A stretch of 64,000 nt of DNA, from NCBI RefSeq assembly GCF_046630445.1, contig NC_092333.1, positions 892,001 to 956,000 of the forward strand, given 5' to 3'. Made by a program: the position numbers and the translations under genes. This document shows positions 12,247 to 23,749 of this stretch, one piece after another. Position 1 is the first letter of the stretch. Each line of letters starts with the position of its first letter. This DNA is from Rutidosis leptorrhynchoides. Lineage: Eukaryota > Streptophyta > Magnoliopsida > Asterales > Asteraceae. The notes under the pieces were generated by a model that saw only the letters and a list, made by a program, of their open reading frames with translations, was not told where the DNA came from and searched no databases.

Positions 12247-14527
12247 TGTAGCGACCCGACCAAATCATGTTTGACGGCGCCGACTACTTCGGTCCCGTAG
12301 CGTGGTCATAAGTCTTTATCATGACGTTTGACCAAAATATGTCGCATCTATTTCATAAGTAAAAGGATGTTTCAAGTTTACAAATGTAGTTCAAAGACTA
12401 GTTACATTACAATGTTTAACGTACGAATGAAACCTATGCGACACAATTTAAAGTAGTCAAAAGACGCTCCAACTATGCATGTATACTCGACATCCAAGCA
12501 AGTATCAAAAAGAGTGCGGAAGCATGTATCAAGTAGCTTTCAAGGACCTGAGAAAACATATAGAAAACTGTCAACGAAAACGTTGGTGAAATCATAGGTG
12601 TTTTAGTAAACGTTGCATTTGAACCACAAGATTTAATATAATATGATTATCAAAATCATTTGCATTCCAAAGTTGTTATATTGTTTCGCGGGCACCCAAT
12701 TATCAAACTTAACTGTTTTGCACCCTTTGCGTAGTGTTAGAACATACACTAGACCCGAAAATATATTTCATCCGCTAACGGTAGCGAACCGTCCGAATGA
12801 GGCTCGTCAAGCCCATGTGATCACATAATATAAGTTCACGTTTACACCCTGCAAGTGTAACTAATGATAATTGAATTGAGGCTTTTTGTTCAAACCCGTA
12901 CGTGGAATGTTCGTTTTCGTACTTATGTTCAATGTATAAAAGTATGATACGTATATGTTTCTCATCCCATAGTTTAAAGCATAAAAGTTGTTTGAAAGAT
13001 GGGACTATGATCTCACCTTGAGTGCACGTATGAAAAGTACTTCACAAAGTAACGTGTGCGAAAGATAGTGCTAGTCTTGACCTAAACAAATAGGTCGTAT
13101 CAATAACGGTAAACACGATAGGTCAAAGATGTTCAATTAGTCCTACGGCTCGTTACGACTCGATTATGTAGCATGTGAAATCAAATTGTCAAGTTTCATG
13201 CAAGATATAAGTATAGAAACAAGTTAGGAAGGTTGCATAATCATTTGGTTAAGTTTGACAAAAAGTCAAACTTTGGTCGGTCAAAGTCAACGAAAAAGTC
13301 AACACGTTCGGGTCGGGTCCCGAACTATTTTTCTGAGGTTTTTAATCATGTATGAGCATGTTAGAACAAGTTACGTGTGAATCGGAGGTGCGTAGCATAG
13401 CAAACATTATTCAAAAATTGACAAAGTTGGACAGACCACTTTGGCGCGCCGCGCGGGTATATGGCTTGCCGCGCCATTACCTGTGCAGAGAATTCTGGCA
13501 GTTTTTATGTTTTATGCACGAACCTAACTTCAACCAATCACCATTTATGACTCGCAAACAACCAAAGTATGTATCTTATATCATCGAAAAGGTATTTTGA
13601 CAAGGAAAACAACTAAATACATTTCATCCATCACATTTACTTTTACAACAACCAAAACCACATTCAAAGCTCCTCATTAAATGCACTCAAGTTCATAAAT
13701 GAAATTCGATGATTCGGCAACCAATTTACATGAATGATATGCCGTTTCGAAGGTGATCAAGCATACAATACAACCTAACACTTACAAATAACATTTCATG
13801 TCATTCAAAGCATCAAAAGTTCATTTCAAGTTCATCAAACCCTAACCCAAATCCACCAAAACCAATAATCAAGTTTATGAAGTTTTCTAAAACAACCTAC
13901 ACATCAAATTGAAGCTAGTGCTACTAGTAACACATTTAATACTTGCACTTTACCATAACAACAACATTTAAGCAACCAAATTACCAAATCAAACACACCA
14001 AAGTTTATGTTCATGCTAGTTACTTCAAATAACGAAATCGAGCATATAAATCATATAATCATGTTAGACTTGAGCCATAGACACTAATTAACAACTTTAT
14101 AAGTTAAAAACATCAAGAATACAAAATCTAGTGATTTTAGAAAGTTACCCAAACTTGATGAAATCGGTATGGAATCGAAGAGGAAGATGAGAGGATTCTG
14201 TATATGCAATTTGTTTAGATGGATGCTTGCTCGATTTGATTTGGATGATGAATCCTTGAAGTGGTGTTTGAGAGATTTGGTGAAAGTATTAGAGAAAATG
14301 GAAAAAGAAAATGAAATAAATGAATGGATGAGAGTGAAGGGTTGACTAGTTGACCTAGTCACCTCTTTGCTCTCTTGGCAACAATGGTCCCTCTAGTTCG
14401 GTTGCGGGTGCGTGAATTACCTAAACGAGATATTTTAAAACGCGTATTAACGAGGGATGTCATAATCATATAACGGACTTTAAATAGTTAAACGGAAAAG
14501 TAAACGGAAAAAAGGCGGGATGTTACA
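12247..14527 (-). repeat. Family C LTR, middle copy (2281 bp)
   Basis: Shared by units 1 and 2 of the array: a PBS (12233-12244) follows on one side and a PPT-type region (14528-14564) precedes on the other. By eye about 14 differences, one of them an indel, from the left LTR. GC-rich island at 13443-13475. No gene inside. Confidence 0.92.
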
Positions 14528-14562
14528 TTACCTACTCCTTAAAAGAAATTTCGTCCCGAAAT

Positions 14563-17553
14563 TTAAGTAGGCGTAGTAGTCGTTGTTTCTTCCTCGGGAT
14601 CTTGCGTTTCCGGAGCCGGGAATAAATGAGGGTATTTCTTTTGCATTTGATCTTGCCTTTCCCAAGTAAACTCGGGTCCCCTTTTGGCGTTCCAACGGAC
14701 TTTAACAATCGAGATTCGGCTTTGTTTCAATGTCTTGACGGAGGTGTCCACAATTTCAACCGGTTCCTCCACAAAATGAAGTTTGTCATCAATAGTAAGT
14801 TCCTCGAGAGGGATGACGATATCGGGTTCGGCAAGACACTTTTTCAAGTTAGATACATGGAAGGTAGGATGAATGGAGTTCAATTGAGGCGGAAGATCTA
14901 AACGATAAGCAACGGTTCCAATACGCTCCAAGATTTCGAAAGGACCAATATACCGCGGATTTAGCTTCCCGCGTTTCCCAAAACGGATTACACCTTTCCA
15001 AGGTGCGACTTTTAGCATGACGCGGTCACCGACTTGAAATTCAAGGTCGTTGCGTCTTTTGTCGGTATAGCACTTTTGACGACTCCGGGCCGTCCGAAGC
15101 CTATCTCGGATTTGAACGATCTTTTCGGTGGTTTCGTGAATGAGTTCGGGTCCGGTGATTTGTACGTCGCCTACTTCGGCCCAACAAAGAGGAGAACGGC
15201 ATTTTCGGCCATATAATGCTTCTAATGGGGCGGCTTTTATACTCGCGTGATAACTATTGTTGTAAGAGAACTCGGCGAGAGGTAAGTGCTTGTCCCAAGC
15301 TTTTCCAAAATCAACCACGCAAGCTCGTAACATGTCCTCTAAGGTTTGAATTGTACGTTCGCTTTGTCCATCGGTTTGAGGATGATATGCGGTGCTCATG
15401 TCTAAACGCATTCCCAACGCTTCTTGCAAGGTACGCCAAAATCTAGAAACAAAACGGCCATTTCGGTCGGAGATAATCGATAAAGGTACACCGTGTCGGG
15501 CTACGATCTCCTTGATATAAAGTCGTGCAAGTTTCTCCATTTTGTCGGTCTCCTTCATGGCGAGAAAGTGTGCGGATTTGGTGAGACGGTCAACAATAAC
15601 CCAGATGGTATCATAACCGCCCGTCGTTTTTGGTAGTTTGGTGATAAAATCCATTGTTATTCTTTCCCACTTCCATTGCGGGATTTCGGGTTGTTGAAGT
15701 AATCCGGACGGTCTTTGGTGTTCGGCTTTGACTTTGGAACATGTCAAACACTTGGAAACATAAGTAGCTACGTCCCTTTTGATGTTCGGCCACCAATATA
15801 GTTGTTTAAGGTCGTGGTACATCTTATTGGCACCGGGGTGAATCGAGTATCGTGACTTATGGGCTTCATCTAAAATAAGGCTTCGTAGGTCCCCATAACT
15901 AGGCACCCAAATCCTTCCGGCGTAATATCGGAGTCCGGTCTCCCTATTTTCGAATCGAGAGACGAGAATGTTCAAGAGCTCGTGTGAAAGGTTTTCATCC
16001 TTGAGAGCCTCATCTTGGGCTACCCGAATTTGGCTATTAAGGTTTGTGTGGATGGTGATGTTTAAGGCTCGGACACGAAGAGGCACCGCTCTTTCTTTTC
16101 GACTTAAGGCATCGGCTACTACATTTGCCTTCCCGGGATGGTAACGAAGCTCGCAATCGTAATCGTTTAAGGTTTCAATCCACCTTCGTTGTCTCATGTT
16201 TAGTTGCTTTTGGTCGAAGATGTGTTGGAGACTTTTGTGATCGGTAAAGATAGTACTCTTGGTTCCATAAAGATAGTGTCTCCACATTTTAAGTGCAAAG
16301 ACAACGGCTCTGAGTTCGAGATCATGTGTCGTGTAGTTTCGTTCATGAATTTTGAGTTGTCGAGAAGCATAAGAAATGACTTTCGTTCGTTGCATCAACA
16401 CACACCCAAAACCATGTTTCGAGGCGTCGCAATACACAACAAAATCATCATTGCCTTCGGGAAGTGACAAGATAGGAGCGGTGGTTAGCTTTGTTTTCAA
16501 GATTTGAAATGCGGATTCTTGTTCGGTCGCCCAATTGAATTTCTTTCCCTTGTGAGTTAAAGCGGTTAGAGGACGAGCAACCAAAGAAAAATCCTTGATG
16601 AATCTACGGTAGTATCCGGCGAGACCCAAGAATTGACGAATGTGAGTAGGAGTAGTGGGAGTCTCCCATTTACTAATGGCTTCGATTTTCGTTGGATCGA
16701 CTTTAATACCTTGGTCACTTACAACATGACCAAGAAATTGAACTTCCTTTAACCAAAATTCACACTTGGAGAATTTGGCATAGAGTTGTTCTTGTCTTAA
16801 AAGTTCAAGCACAAGTCGGAGGTGTTCCTCGTGTTCTTCTTCGCTTTTTGAATAGACTAAAATATCATCGATGAACACGATAACGAATTTGTCAAGATAC
16901 GGTTTGCACACGCGGTTCATAAGATCCATGAACACCGCCGGTGCGTTAGTGAGACCAAATGGCATTACAAGAAATTCATAACTACCATAACGAGTTCGGA
17001 AAGCGGTTTTGGAGACATCTTCCCCCTTAACACTCAATTGATGATAACCCGAGCGGAGATCGATTTTTGAATATACACAAGACCCTTGTAGTTGATCAAA
17101 GAGGTCATCGATGCGAGAAAGAGGATATCGGTTTTTAACCGTCAATTTGTTTAGTTCACGATAATCAATGCACATTCGTAGGGATCCGTCTTTCTTTTTA
17201 ACAAACAAAATCGGAGCGCCCCAAGGTGAATGGTTAGGTTGGATAAAACCACGATCAAGTAGTTCTTGGATTTGACTTTGCAATTCTTGCATTTCGGATG
17301 GAGCGAGCCTATATGGTGCACGTGCTACGGGTGTGGCTCCCGGAATAAGATTGATTTGGAATTCAACCGGTCGATGAGGTGGAAGACCCGGCAATTCGTC
17401 GGGAAATACATCGGAATAGTCACTAACAATTGGCACATCATCGATGTGCTTCTCATCGGACTCGACTTTCTTAACGTGAGCAAGGATCGCAAAACAACCC
17501 TTATAGAGTAGTTTTCTACCTTTAATGCATGAAAGAGGTTGAGTCCGGTGCAA
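14563..17553 (-). pseudogene. Family C pol (RT, RNase H, integrase, chromodomain), unit 2
   Basis: About 996 residues open. RT has [18 protein letters not shown] near residue 120 and the FIDD active site near 230; RNase H ([10 protein letters not shown]) follows near 375; the integrase His-Cys finger and core ([10 protein letters not shown]) lie near 600-650; a chromodomain ends the protein. Family members copy RNA to cDNA and insert it, the chromodomain guiding targeting to heterochromatin. Listed as part of a fossil because its unit is split by another element. Confidence 0.85.
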
Positions 17554-18548
17554 CTCTTATCGCCATAGACGATCAAAGGTTCACCATTCTCGATAGGAAT
17601 TCGAATTGCGTTAAGATCACAAAGGATGTGAGATTTCGTTTTGGCTAGCCAATTCATACCGATTATTACATCGAAACTTCCTAGTTCCATGGGTATCAAG
17701 TCAATTTTAAACTCATTACCCAAAATGTTTAACGTACACCCCCGGTAATATGTGTCGGCACTTAATAGTTTTCCGTTGGCCACTTCAATGGTATAAGTGG
17801 TATCTAGTGGAAGTGGTGGAGTATTAAAAGAATGAGTCAAAGTCTTAGATACAAAACTCTTATCGGCACCCGAATCGAATAAACAAGTAACATAAGTGTT
17901 GTGGAGGAGAAACGTACCCGTGACTAATTCATTGTCATCTCGGGCTTCCTCGGTGTTGATGTTGAAAGCTCGTCCGCGTGTGTTGGTGTTGGTTTTCTTC
18001 TTCGGACACGCATTTCTAAAATGACCCGTTTGGCCACATTCATAACAAGTACCCGATTTTGGTGCATTGGGCACCTTTTGAGCGACGGGGGCGGCACTTC
18101 TACAATCGTTGGCCACATGACCACCCCTTTGGCACCGGTGGCAAAATAGATTGCTACATTCACCATAGTGGTGTTTGTGGCATTTGTTGCAAAATGGTTT
18201 ATTTCCGCCATAACTTTTCTTGGCGTCGGAGGTGAAAGGCTTTTTGGTGAAGTTGTTGTAGTTGTTGCTTGATTGGGGGGCTTCCCATTTTCTTTTGTTG
18301 CCGCCCGATTTATCCTCGGCCTTAGGTGCCGGAACTACGATTTCGTCAACCGTTTCGATCAATTGGCGGGCCATGTTCAAAGCTTGTTGTAGGTTAGCAG
18401 GTTTGGATGACATCACTCCTTGTTTGATACTCTTTGGAAGACCATCCATATAGATTTCAACCCTTTGAGATTCGGGGTTCACGAGGTTGGGACACATTAA
18501 GGATAGCTCGGCGTATCGTTGATTGTAGGCCTTGAGATCGTTTCCGAC
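17325..18548 (-). pseudogene. Family C gag C-terminal part and protease, unit 2 (cut by nested element)
   Basis: Carries the end of the gag core (MCPNLVNPESQRVEIYMDGL), both zinc knuckles and the DSGADKS protease site. The upstream part of gag is displaced about 13.1 kb to the right by the family B insertion. Confidence 0.85.
18544..18548. repeat. Target-site duplication CCGAC, left copy
   Basis: Five bases immediately before the family B 5' LTR, repeated immediately after its 3' LTR (31646-31650). The same five bases occur once at the equivalent place in unit 1 gag, which serves as an empty site. Confidence 0.95.
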
Positions 18549-21500
18549 TGTAGTGACCCGAACTTTTCCATGTTTATATATATTAACTGAGATTGATGTT
18601 TATATGATTAAATGTTTCCAACATGTTAAGCAATCAAACTTGTTAAGACTTGATTAATTGAAATAGGTTTCATATAGACAATTGACCACCCAAGTTGACC
18701 GGTGATTCACGAACGTTAAAACTTGTAAAAACTATATGATGACATATATATGGATATATATATAGTTAACATGATACTATGATAAGTAAACATATCATTA
18801 AGTATATTAACAATGAACTACATATGTAAAAACAAGACTACTAACTTAATGATTTTTAAACGAGACATATATGTAACGATTATCATTGTAAAGACATTTA
18901 ATGTATATATATCATATTAAGAGATATTCATACATGTTAATATCATGATAATATAATAATTTAAAATCTCATTTGATATTATAAACATTGGGTTAACAAC
19001 ATTTAACAAGACCGTTAACCTAAAGGTTTAAAAACAACACTTACATGTAACGACTAACGATGACTTAACGACTCAGTTAAAATGTATATACATGTAGTGT
19101 TTTAATATGTATTTATACACTTTTGAAAGACTTCAATACACTTATCAAAATACTTCTACTTAACAAAAATGCTTACAATTACATCCTCGTTCAGTTTCAT
19201 CAACAATTCTACTCGTATGCACCCGTATTCGTACTCGTACAATACACAGCTTTTAGATGTATGTACTATTGGTATATACACTCCAATGATCAGCTCTTAG
19301 CAGCCCATTTGAGTCACCTAACACATGTGGGAACCATCATTTAGCAACTAGCATGAAATATCTCATAAAATTACAAAAATATGAGTAATCATTCATGACT
19401 TATTTACATGAAAACAAAATTACATATCCTTTATATCTAATCCATACACCAACGACCAAAAACACCTACAAACACTTTCATTCTTCAATTTTCTTCATCT
19501 AATTGATCTCTCTCAAGTTCTATCTTCAAGTTCTAAGTGTTCTTCATAAATTCCAAAAGTTCTAGTTTCATAAAATCAAGAATACTTTCAAGTTTGCTAG
19601 CTCACTTCCAATCTTGTAAGGTGATCATCCAACCTCAAGAAATCTTTGTTTCTTACAGTAGGTTATCATTCTAATACAAGGTAATAATCATATTAAAACT
19701 TTGGTTCAATTTCTATAACTATAACAATCTTATTTCAAGTGATGATCTTACTTGAACTTGTTTTCGTGTCATGATTCTGCTTCAAGAACTTCGAGCCATC
19801 CAAGGATCCATTGAAGCTAGATCCATTTTTCTCTTTTCCAGTAGGTTTATCCAAGGAACTTAAGGTAGTAATGATGTTCATAACATCATTCAATTCATAC
19901 ATATAAAGCTATCTTATCCGAAGGTTTAAACTTGTAATCACTAGAACATAGTTTAGTTAATTCTAAACTTGTTCGCAAACAAAAATTAATCCTTCTAACT
20001 TGACTTTTAAAATCAACTAAACACATGTTCTATATCTATATGATATGCTAACTTAATGATTTAAAACCTGGAAACACGAAAAACACCGTAAAACCGGATT
20101 TACGCCGTCGTAGTAACACCGCGGGCTGTTTTGGGTTAGTTAATTAAAAACTATGATAAACTTTGATTTAAAAGTTGTTATTCTGAGAAAATTATTTTTA
20201 TTATGAACATGAAACTATATCCAAAAATTATGGTTAAACTCAAAGTGGAAGTATGTTTTCTAAAATGGTCATCTAGACGTCGTTCTTTCGACTGAAATGA
20301 CTACCTTTACAAAAACGACTTGTAACTTATTTTTCCGACTATAAACCTATACTTTTTCTGTTTAGATTCATAAAATAGAGTTCAATATGAAACTATAGCA
20401 ATTTGATTCACTCAAAACGGATTTAAAATGAAGAAGTTATGGGTAAAACAAGATTGGATAATTTTTCTCATTTTAGCTACGTGAAAATTGGTAACAAATC
20501 TATTCCAACCATAACTTAATCAACTTGTATTGCATATTATGTAATCTTGAGATACCATAGACACGTATACAATGTTTCGACCTATCATGTCGACACATCT
20601 ATATATATTTCGGAACAACCATAGACACTCTATATGTGAATGTTGGAGTTAGCTATACAGGGTTGAGGTTGATTCCAAAATATATTTAGTTTGAGTTGTG
20701 ATCAATACTGAGATATGTATACACTGGGTCGTGGATTGGTTCAAGATAATATTTATCGATTTATTTCTGTACATCTAACTGTGGACAACTAGTTGTAGGT
20801 TACTAACGAGGACAGCTGACTTAATAAACTTAAAACATCAAAATATATTAAAAGTGTTGTAAATATATTTTGAACATACTTTGATATATATGTATATATT
20901 GTTATAGGTTCGTGAATCAACCAGTGGCCAAGTCTTACTTCCCGACGAAGTAAAAATCTGTGAAAGTGAGTTATAGTCCCACTTTTAAAATCTAATATTT
21001 TTGGGATGAGAATACATGCAGGTTTTATAAATGATTTACAAAATAGACACAAGTACGTGAAACTACATTCTATGGTTGAATTATCAAAATCGAATATGCC
21101 CCTTGTTATTAAGTCTAGTAATCTAAGAATTAGGGAACAGACACCCTAATTGACGCGAATCCTAAAGATAGATCTATTGGGCTTAACAAACCCCATCCAA
21201 AGTACCGGATGCTTTAGTACTTCGAAATTTATATCATATCCGAAGGGTATCCCGGAATGATGGGGATATTCTTATATATGCATCTTGTTAATGTCGGTTA
21301 CCAGGTGTTCACCATATGAATGATTTTTATCTCTATGTATGGGATGTGTATTGAAATATGAAATCTTGTGGTCTATTATTATGATTTGATATATATAGGT
21401 TAAACCTATAACTCACCAACATTTTTGTTGACGTTTTAAGCATGTTTATTCTCAGATGATTATTAAGAGCTTCCGCTGTCGCATACTTAAATAAGGACGA

Positions 21501-21798
21501 GATTTGGAGTCCATGCTTGTATGATATTGTGTAAAAACTGCATTCAAGAAACTTATTTTGTTGTAACATATTTGTATTGTAAACCATTATGTAATGGTCG
21601 TGTGTAAACAGGATATTTTAGATTATCATTATTTGATAATCTACGTAAAGCTTTTTAAACCTTTATTGATGAAATAAAGGTTATGGTTTGTTTTAAAATG
21701 AATGCAGTCTTTGAAAAACGTCTCATATAGAGGTCAAAACCTCGCAACGAAATCAATTAATATGGAACGTTTTTAATCAATAAGAACGGGACATTTCA
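18549..21798 (+). repeat. Family B 5' LTR (3250 bp)
   Basis: Starts TGTAGTGACCCGAAC and ends GGGACATTTCA; followed by the PBS. No gene inside. A TTATATCTAA box near 19431 followed by a CT-rich leader-like stretch is the best candidate for the start of transcription. Confidence 0.95.
19431..19440 (+). promoter_or_regulatory. Candidate LTR TATA box
   Basis: TTATATCTAA lies about 30 bases upstream of an A/C-rich then CT-rich segment (CTACAAACACTTTCATTC, later TGATCTCTCTCAAG) that resembles a plant transcript start and leader. The box is conserved in the 3' LTR and in the LTR at the window start. Inference only. Confidence 0.3.
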
Positions 21799-21800
21799 GT

Positions 21801-21819
21801 TGGTATCCGAGCGTTGGTC
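21801..21819 (+). promoter_or_regulatory. Family B primer-binding site
   Basis: TGGTATCCGAGCGTTGG starts two bases after the 5' LTR. It matches the 3' end of initiator tRNA-Met (TGGTATCAGAGC) with one difference and resembles the family C site. Confidence 0.8.
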
Positions 21820-22007
21820 TTAGAGAACCAGAATTTTGCATTAGTGTGTCTTATCGAGTTTGTTAGGATGCATTAGTGAGTCTGGACTTCGACCGTGTTT
21901 ACTTGAAAAATGATTGCTTAACAAATTTTGTTGGAAACTATATATTTTTAACATGTGAATATTATGTGATATATTAATCTCTTAACGCGTTTGATATTAT
22001 GTGATAG

Positions 22008-22622
22008 ATGTCTACCTCTAGAACAAGTCCCATTGACTCACCTAATAATAATGAAGAGTCAAATGTAAATTGGAATGATTCGTGGACTGATTCACAAGTT
22101 CCCGAAGAGGAACCGGAAGAAGAGTCGGAACCGGAAGAAGAATCGGAACCGGAAGAAGAATCGGAACCGGATGAAGAAATAGAACCGGTGGGGGAAATAA
22201 TAAAACGGTTAAGTAAAAGAAAATCCTCAACTAACCGACCAAGGTTAATTATGGTCAATGGTGTTTCCGCCAAGGAAGCAAAATATTGGGAGGATTACCA
22301 ATTCTCCGATGAATCGGATTCCGACGAGAATTCCGATGATGTTATAGAAATTACCCCAACTGAATTTAAAAAGGCAAAAGAAAATAATAAGGGAAAGGGC
22401 ATAAAAATAGAGAAATCTAATTCCAACCCCGATGAAATTTATATGTATCGTCAACCCCCGAAGTCCTTAAGTTGTAACAATGACCCGGGAACCTCTAAAC
22501 CACCAGGTTTTTCTAAACCAATGTGGATAACGACGGCTCGTATTAGGGGAAAATCATATATCCCTAGAAACTTGGCAAAACGAACCAAAACCGAAGAAGA
22601 AGAAACAAGCGAGTCGGAATAA
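22008..22622 (+). CDS. Acidic low-complexity ORF carried by the family B element
   Basis: A 204-residue protein that I do not recognise. It is the first frame after the PBS. Residues about 25-65 are Glu/Pro-rich with repeated EPEEES units encoded by an 18-base tandem repeat (GAACCGGAAGAAGAATCG type). A basic stretch (KRLSKRKSSTNRPR) near residues 66-80 could be a nuclear localisation signal. A second acidic/Ser patch (DESDSDENSDD) lies near 100-110, and an acidic C-terminus ends the protein. There is no gag, protease or envelope feature and no membrane segment. It is probably disordered. The uninterrupted frame in a young element suggests it is used, but function is unknown. Confidence 0.6.
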   Translation: MSTSRTSPIDSPNNNEESNVNWNDSWTDSQVPEEEPEEESEPEEESEPEEESEPDEEIEPVGEIIKRLSKRKSSTNRPRLIMVNGVSAKEAKYWEDYQFSDESDSDENSDDVIEITPTEFKKAKENNKGKGIKIEKSNSNPDEIYMYRQPPKSLSCNNDPGTSKPPGFSKPMWITTARIRGKSYIPRNLAKRTKTEEEETSESE

Positions 22623-22760
22623 GATAGTTGTATTCATGTGGTGTAATATATGTAATGTAGTGTGCTTATGCTTTATGATATATGTAAAAATTGCTTGTAT
22701 TAATAAGTATTTTTTTTTATGAATCTAACTCTTGTCTATTTTACAGTATAAAAACGCAAA

Positions 22761-23444
22761 ATGGATAGACAACCCAATATTTTAAGAGACCTACCCGGAG
22801 ACATGATTGATGAAATCTTGTCTAGAGTCGGTCAGAATTCCTCGGCACAACTATTTAAGGCGAGATCAGTTTGTAAGACATTCGAAGAACGTTCCAAGAA
22901 TGTCTTGGTTTATAAGAGACTTTCGTTTGAAAGATGGGGGATATCACATTGGGAAACCCATAAGTTACGATGTGTTTACTTTGACGCATATATTGCGGGG
23001 AACCCAAATGCTATTTTACGCAATGGGTTAAGAAATTATTTTGACTCAATATATCCGAATATTGGACTTCGTGATTTAGAAAAAGCGGCTAACATGCAAC
23101 ATAAAGAAGCATGTTATGCTTACGGATTAGTAATGTTCGCTTCTCACCAAAGTGAGAACAAGAACATCGGGCTACAACTATTAAACAAAACGTTCCCACA
23201 AGTGACGGAGTCGGTAATTGGGGTAAGAAATGAGGTTTTTAGATTGTTACGGGACTGTTGGACATTACGTAACCCTCGTCCCTTTGACGACGTTACAACA
23301 CGCTGTCTTATCAACGGCCATAACGGTTATGTTGCACAAGACCAAGGATGGGAAGTAGTCCTAGTAAAACCAGAATGCATGACTTGTTTCTGGACGTATG
23401 AATTACGTGTCTTTATTGCCTTTGCTGAACGACTTGTGTACTAG
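22761..23444 (+). CDS. F-box protein ORF (At1g67623-like) carried by the family B element
   Basis: A 227-residue protein between the PBS and gag. Residues about 6-45 form an F-box (LPGDMIDEILSRV followed by FKARSVCKTFEERSKN), the motif that binds Skp1 in SCF ubiquitin ligases. The rest (GLRDLEKAANMQHKEACYAYG, then GLQLLNKTF) resembles the Sel1/TPR-like repeats after the F-box in the plant At1g67623-like family; this attribution is from memory of that family. A possible splice acceptor (CTATTTTACAG) lies just upstream of the ATG. Its position, strand and intact frame show it travels with the retrotransposon. It is most likely a captured host gene. Its role is unknown; control of host silencing proteins or of its own gag are possibilities only. 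Confidence 0.75.
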   Translation: MDRQPNILRDLPGDMIDEILSRVGQNSSAQLFKARSVCKTFEERSKNVLVYKRLSFERWGISHWETHKLRCVYFDAYIAGNPNAILRNGLRNYFDSIYPNIGLRDLEKAANMQHKEACYAYGLVMFASHQSENKNIGLQLLNKTFPQVTESVIGVRNEVFRLLRDCWTLRNPRPFDDVTTRCLINGHNGYVAQDQGWEVVLVKPECMTCFWTYELRVFIAFAERLVY

Positions 23445-23749
23445 CTAGAATTATCTTCACAACTATCTTGTATCAAAGTTATTGTGTGCTATATTTCATG
23501 CTTTATGTAAAATAAGCGGTATTGTAAGTTTGTAAAATATTGTATAAAAGTTTGAACGCGAAATATTATTACAATCAGTTTTTCATATAGAATTGTAGTA
23601 GTTGAATTGTATATTAGCTACTAAGTATGAACTTAACAGGTAGGTACTACCCGAATTTAAACTTATAAAACGCTAATATGAAGAAAAAGCTTTTATAAAT
23701 GAGTTCATATTATGCTACGAAATACTATTAACTACTCTTAATATTCTGT
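23445..23749 (+). other. Spacer between F-box ORF and gag, with a PPT-like sequence
   Basis: AT-rich spacer with no gene. At 23633-23648 it carries TTAACAGGTAGGTACT, which repeats the sequence at the true PPT/3' LTR junction (TTAACGGGTAGGTACT) with one difference. Confidence 0.6.

Larger units (their letters stand above)
14528..18548 (-). mobile_element. Family C internal region, unit 2, downstream part
   Basis: Continues the array beyond the middle LTR up to the point where the family B element is inserted; the remaining start of gag and the leader of this unit lie on the far side at 31646-32545. Hairpin AAATTTCG/CGAAATTT at 14546-14564. Apart from the inserted element the unit is the best preserved of the three. 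Confidence 0.88.
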
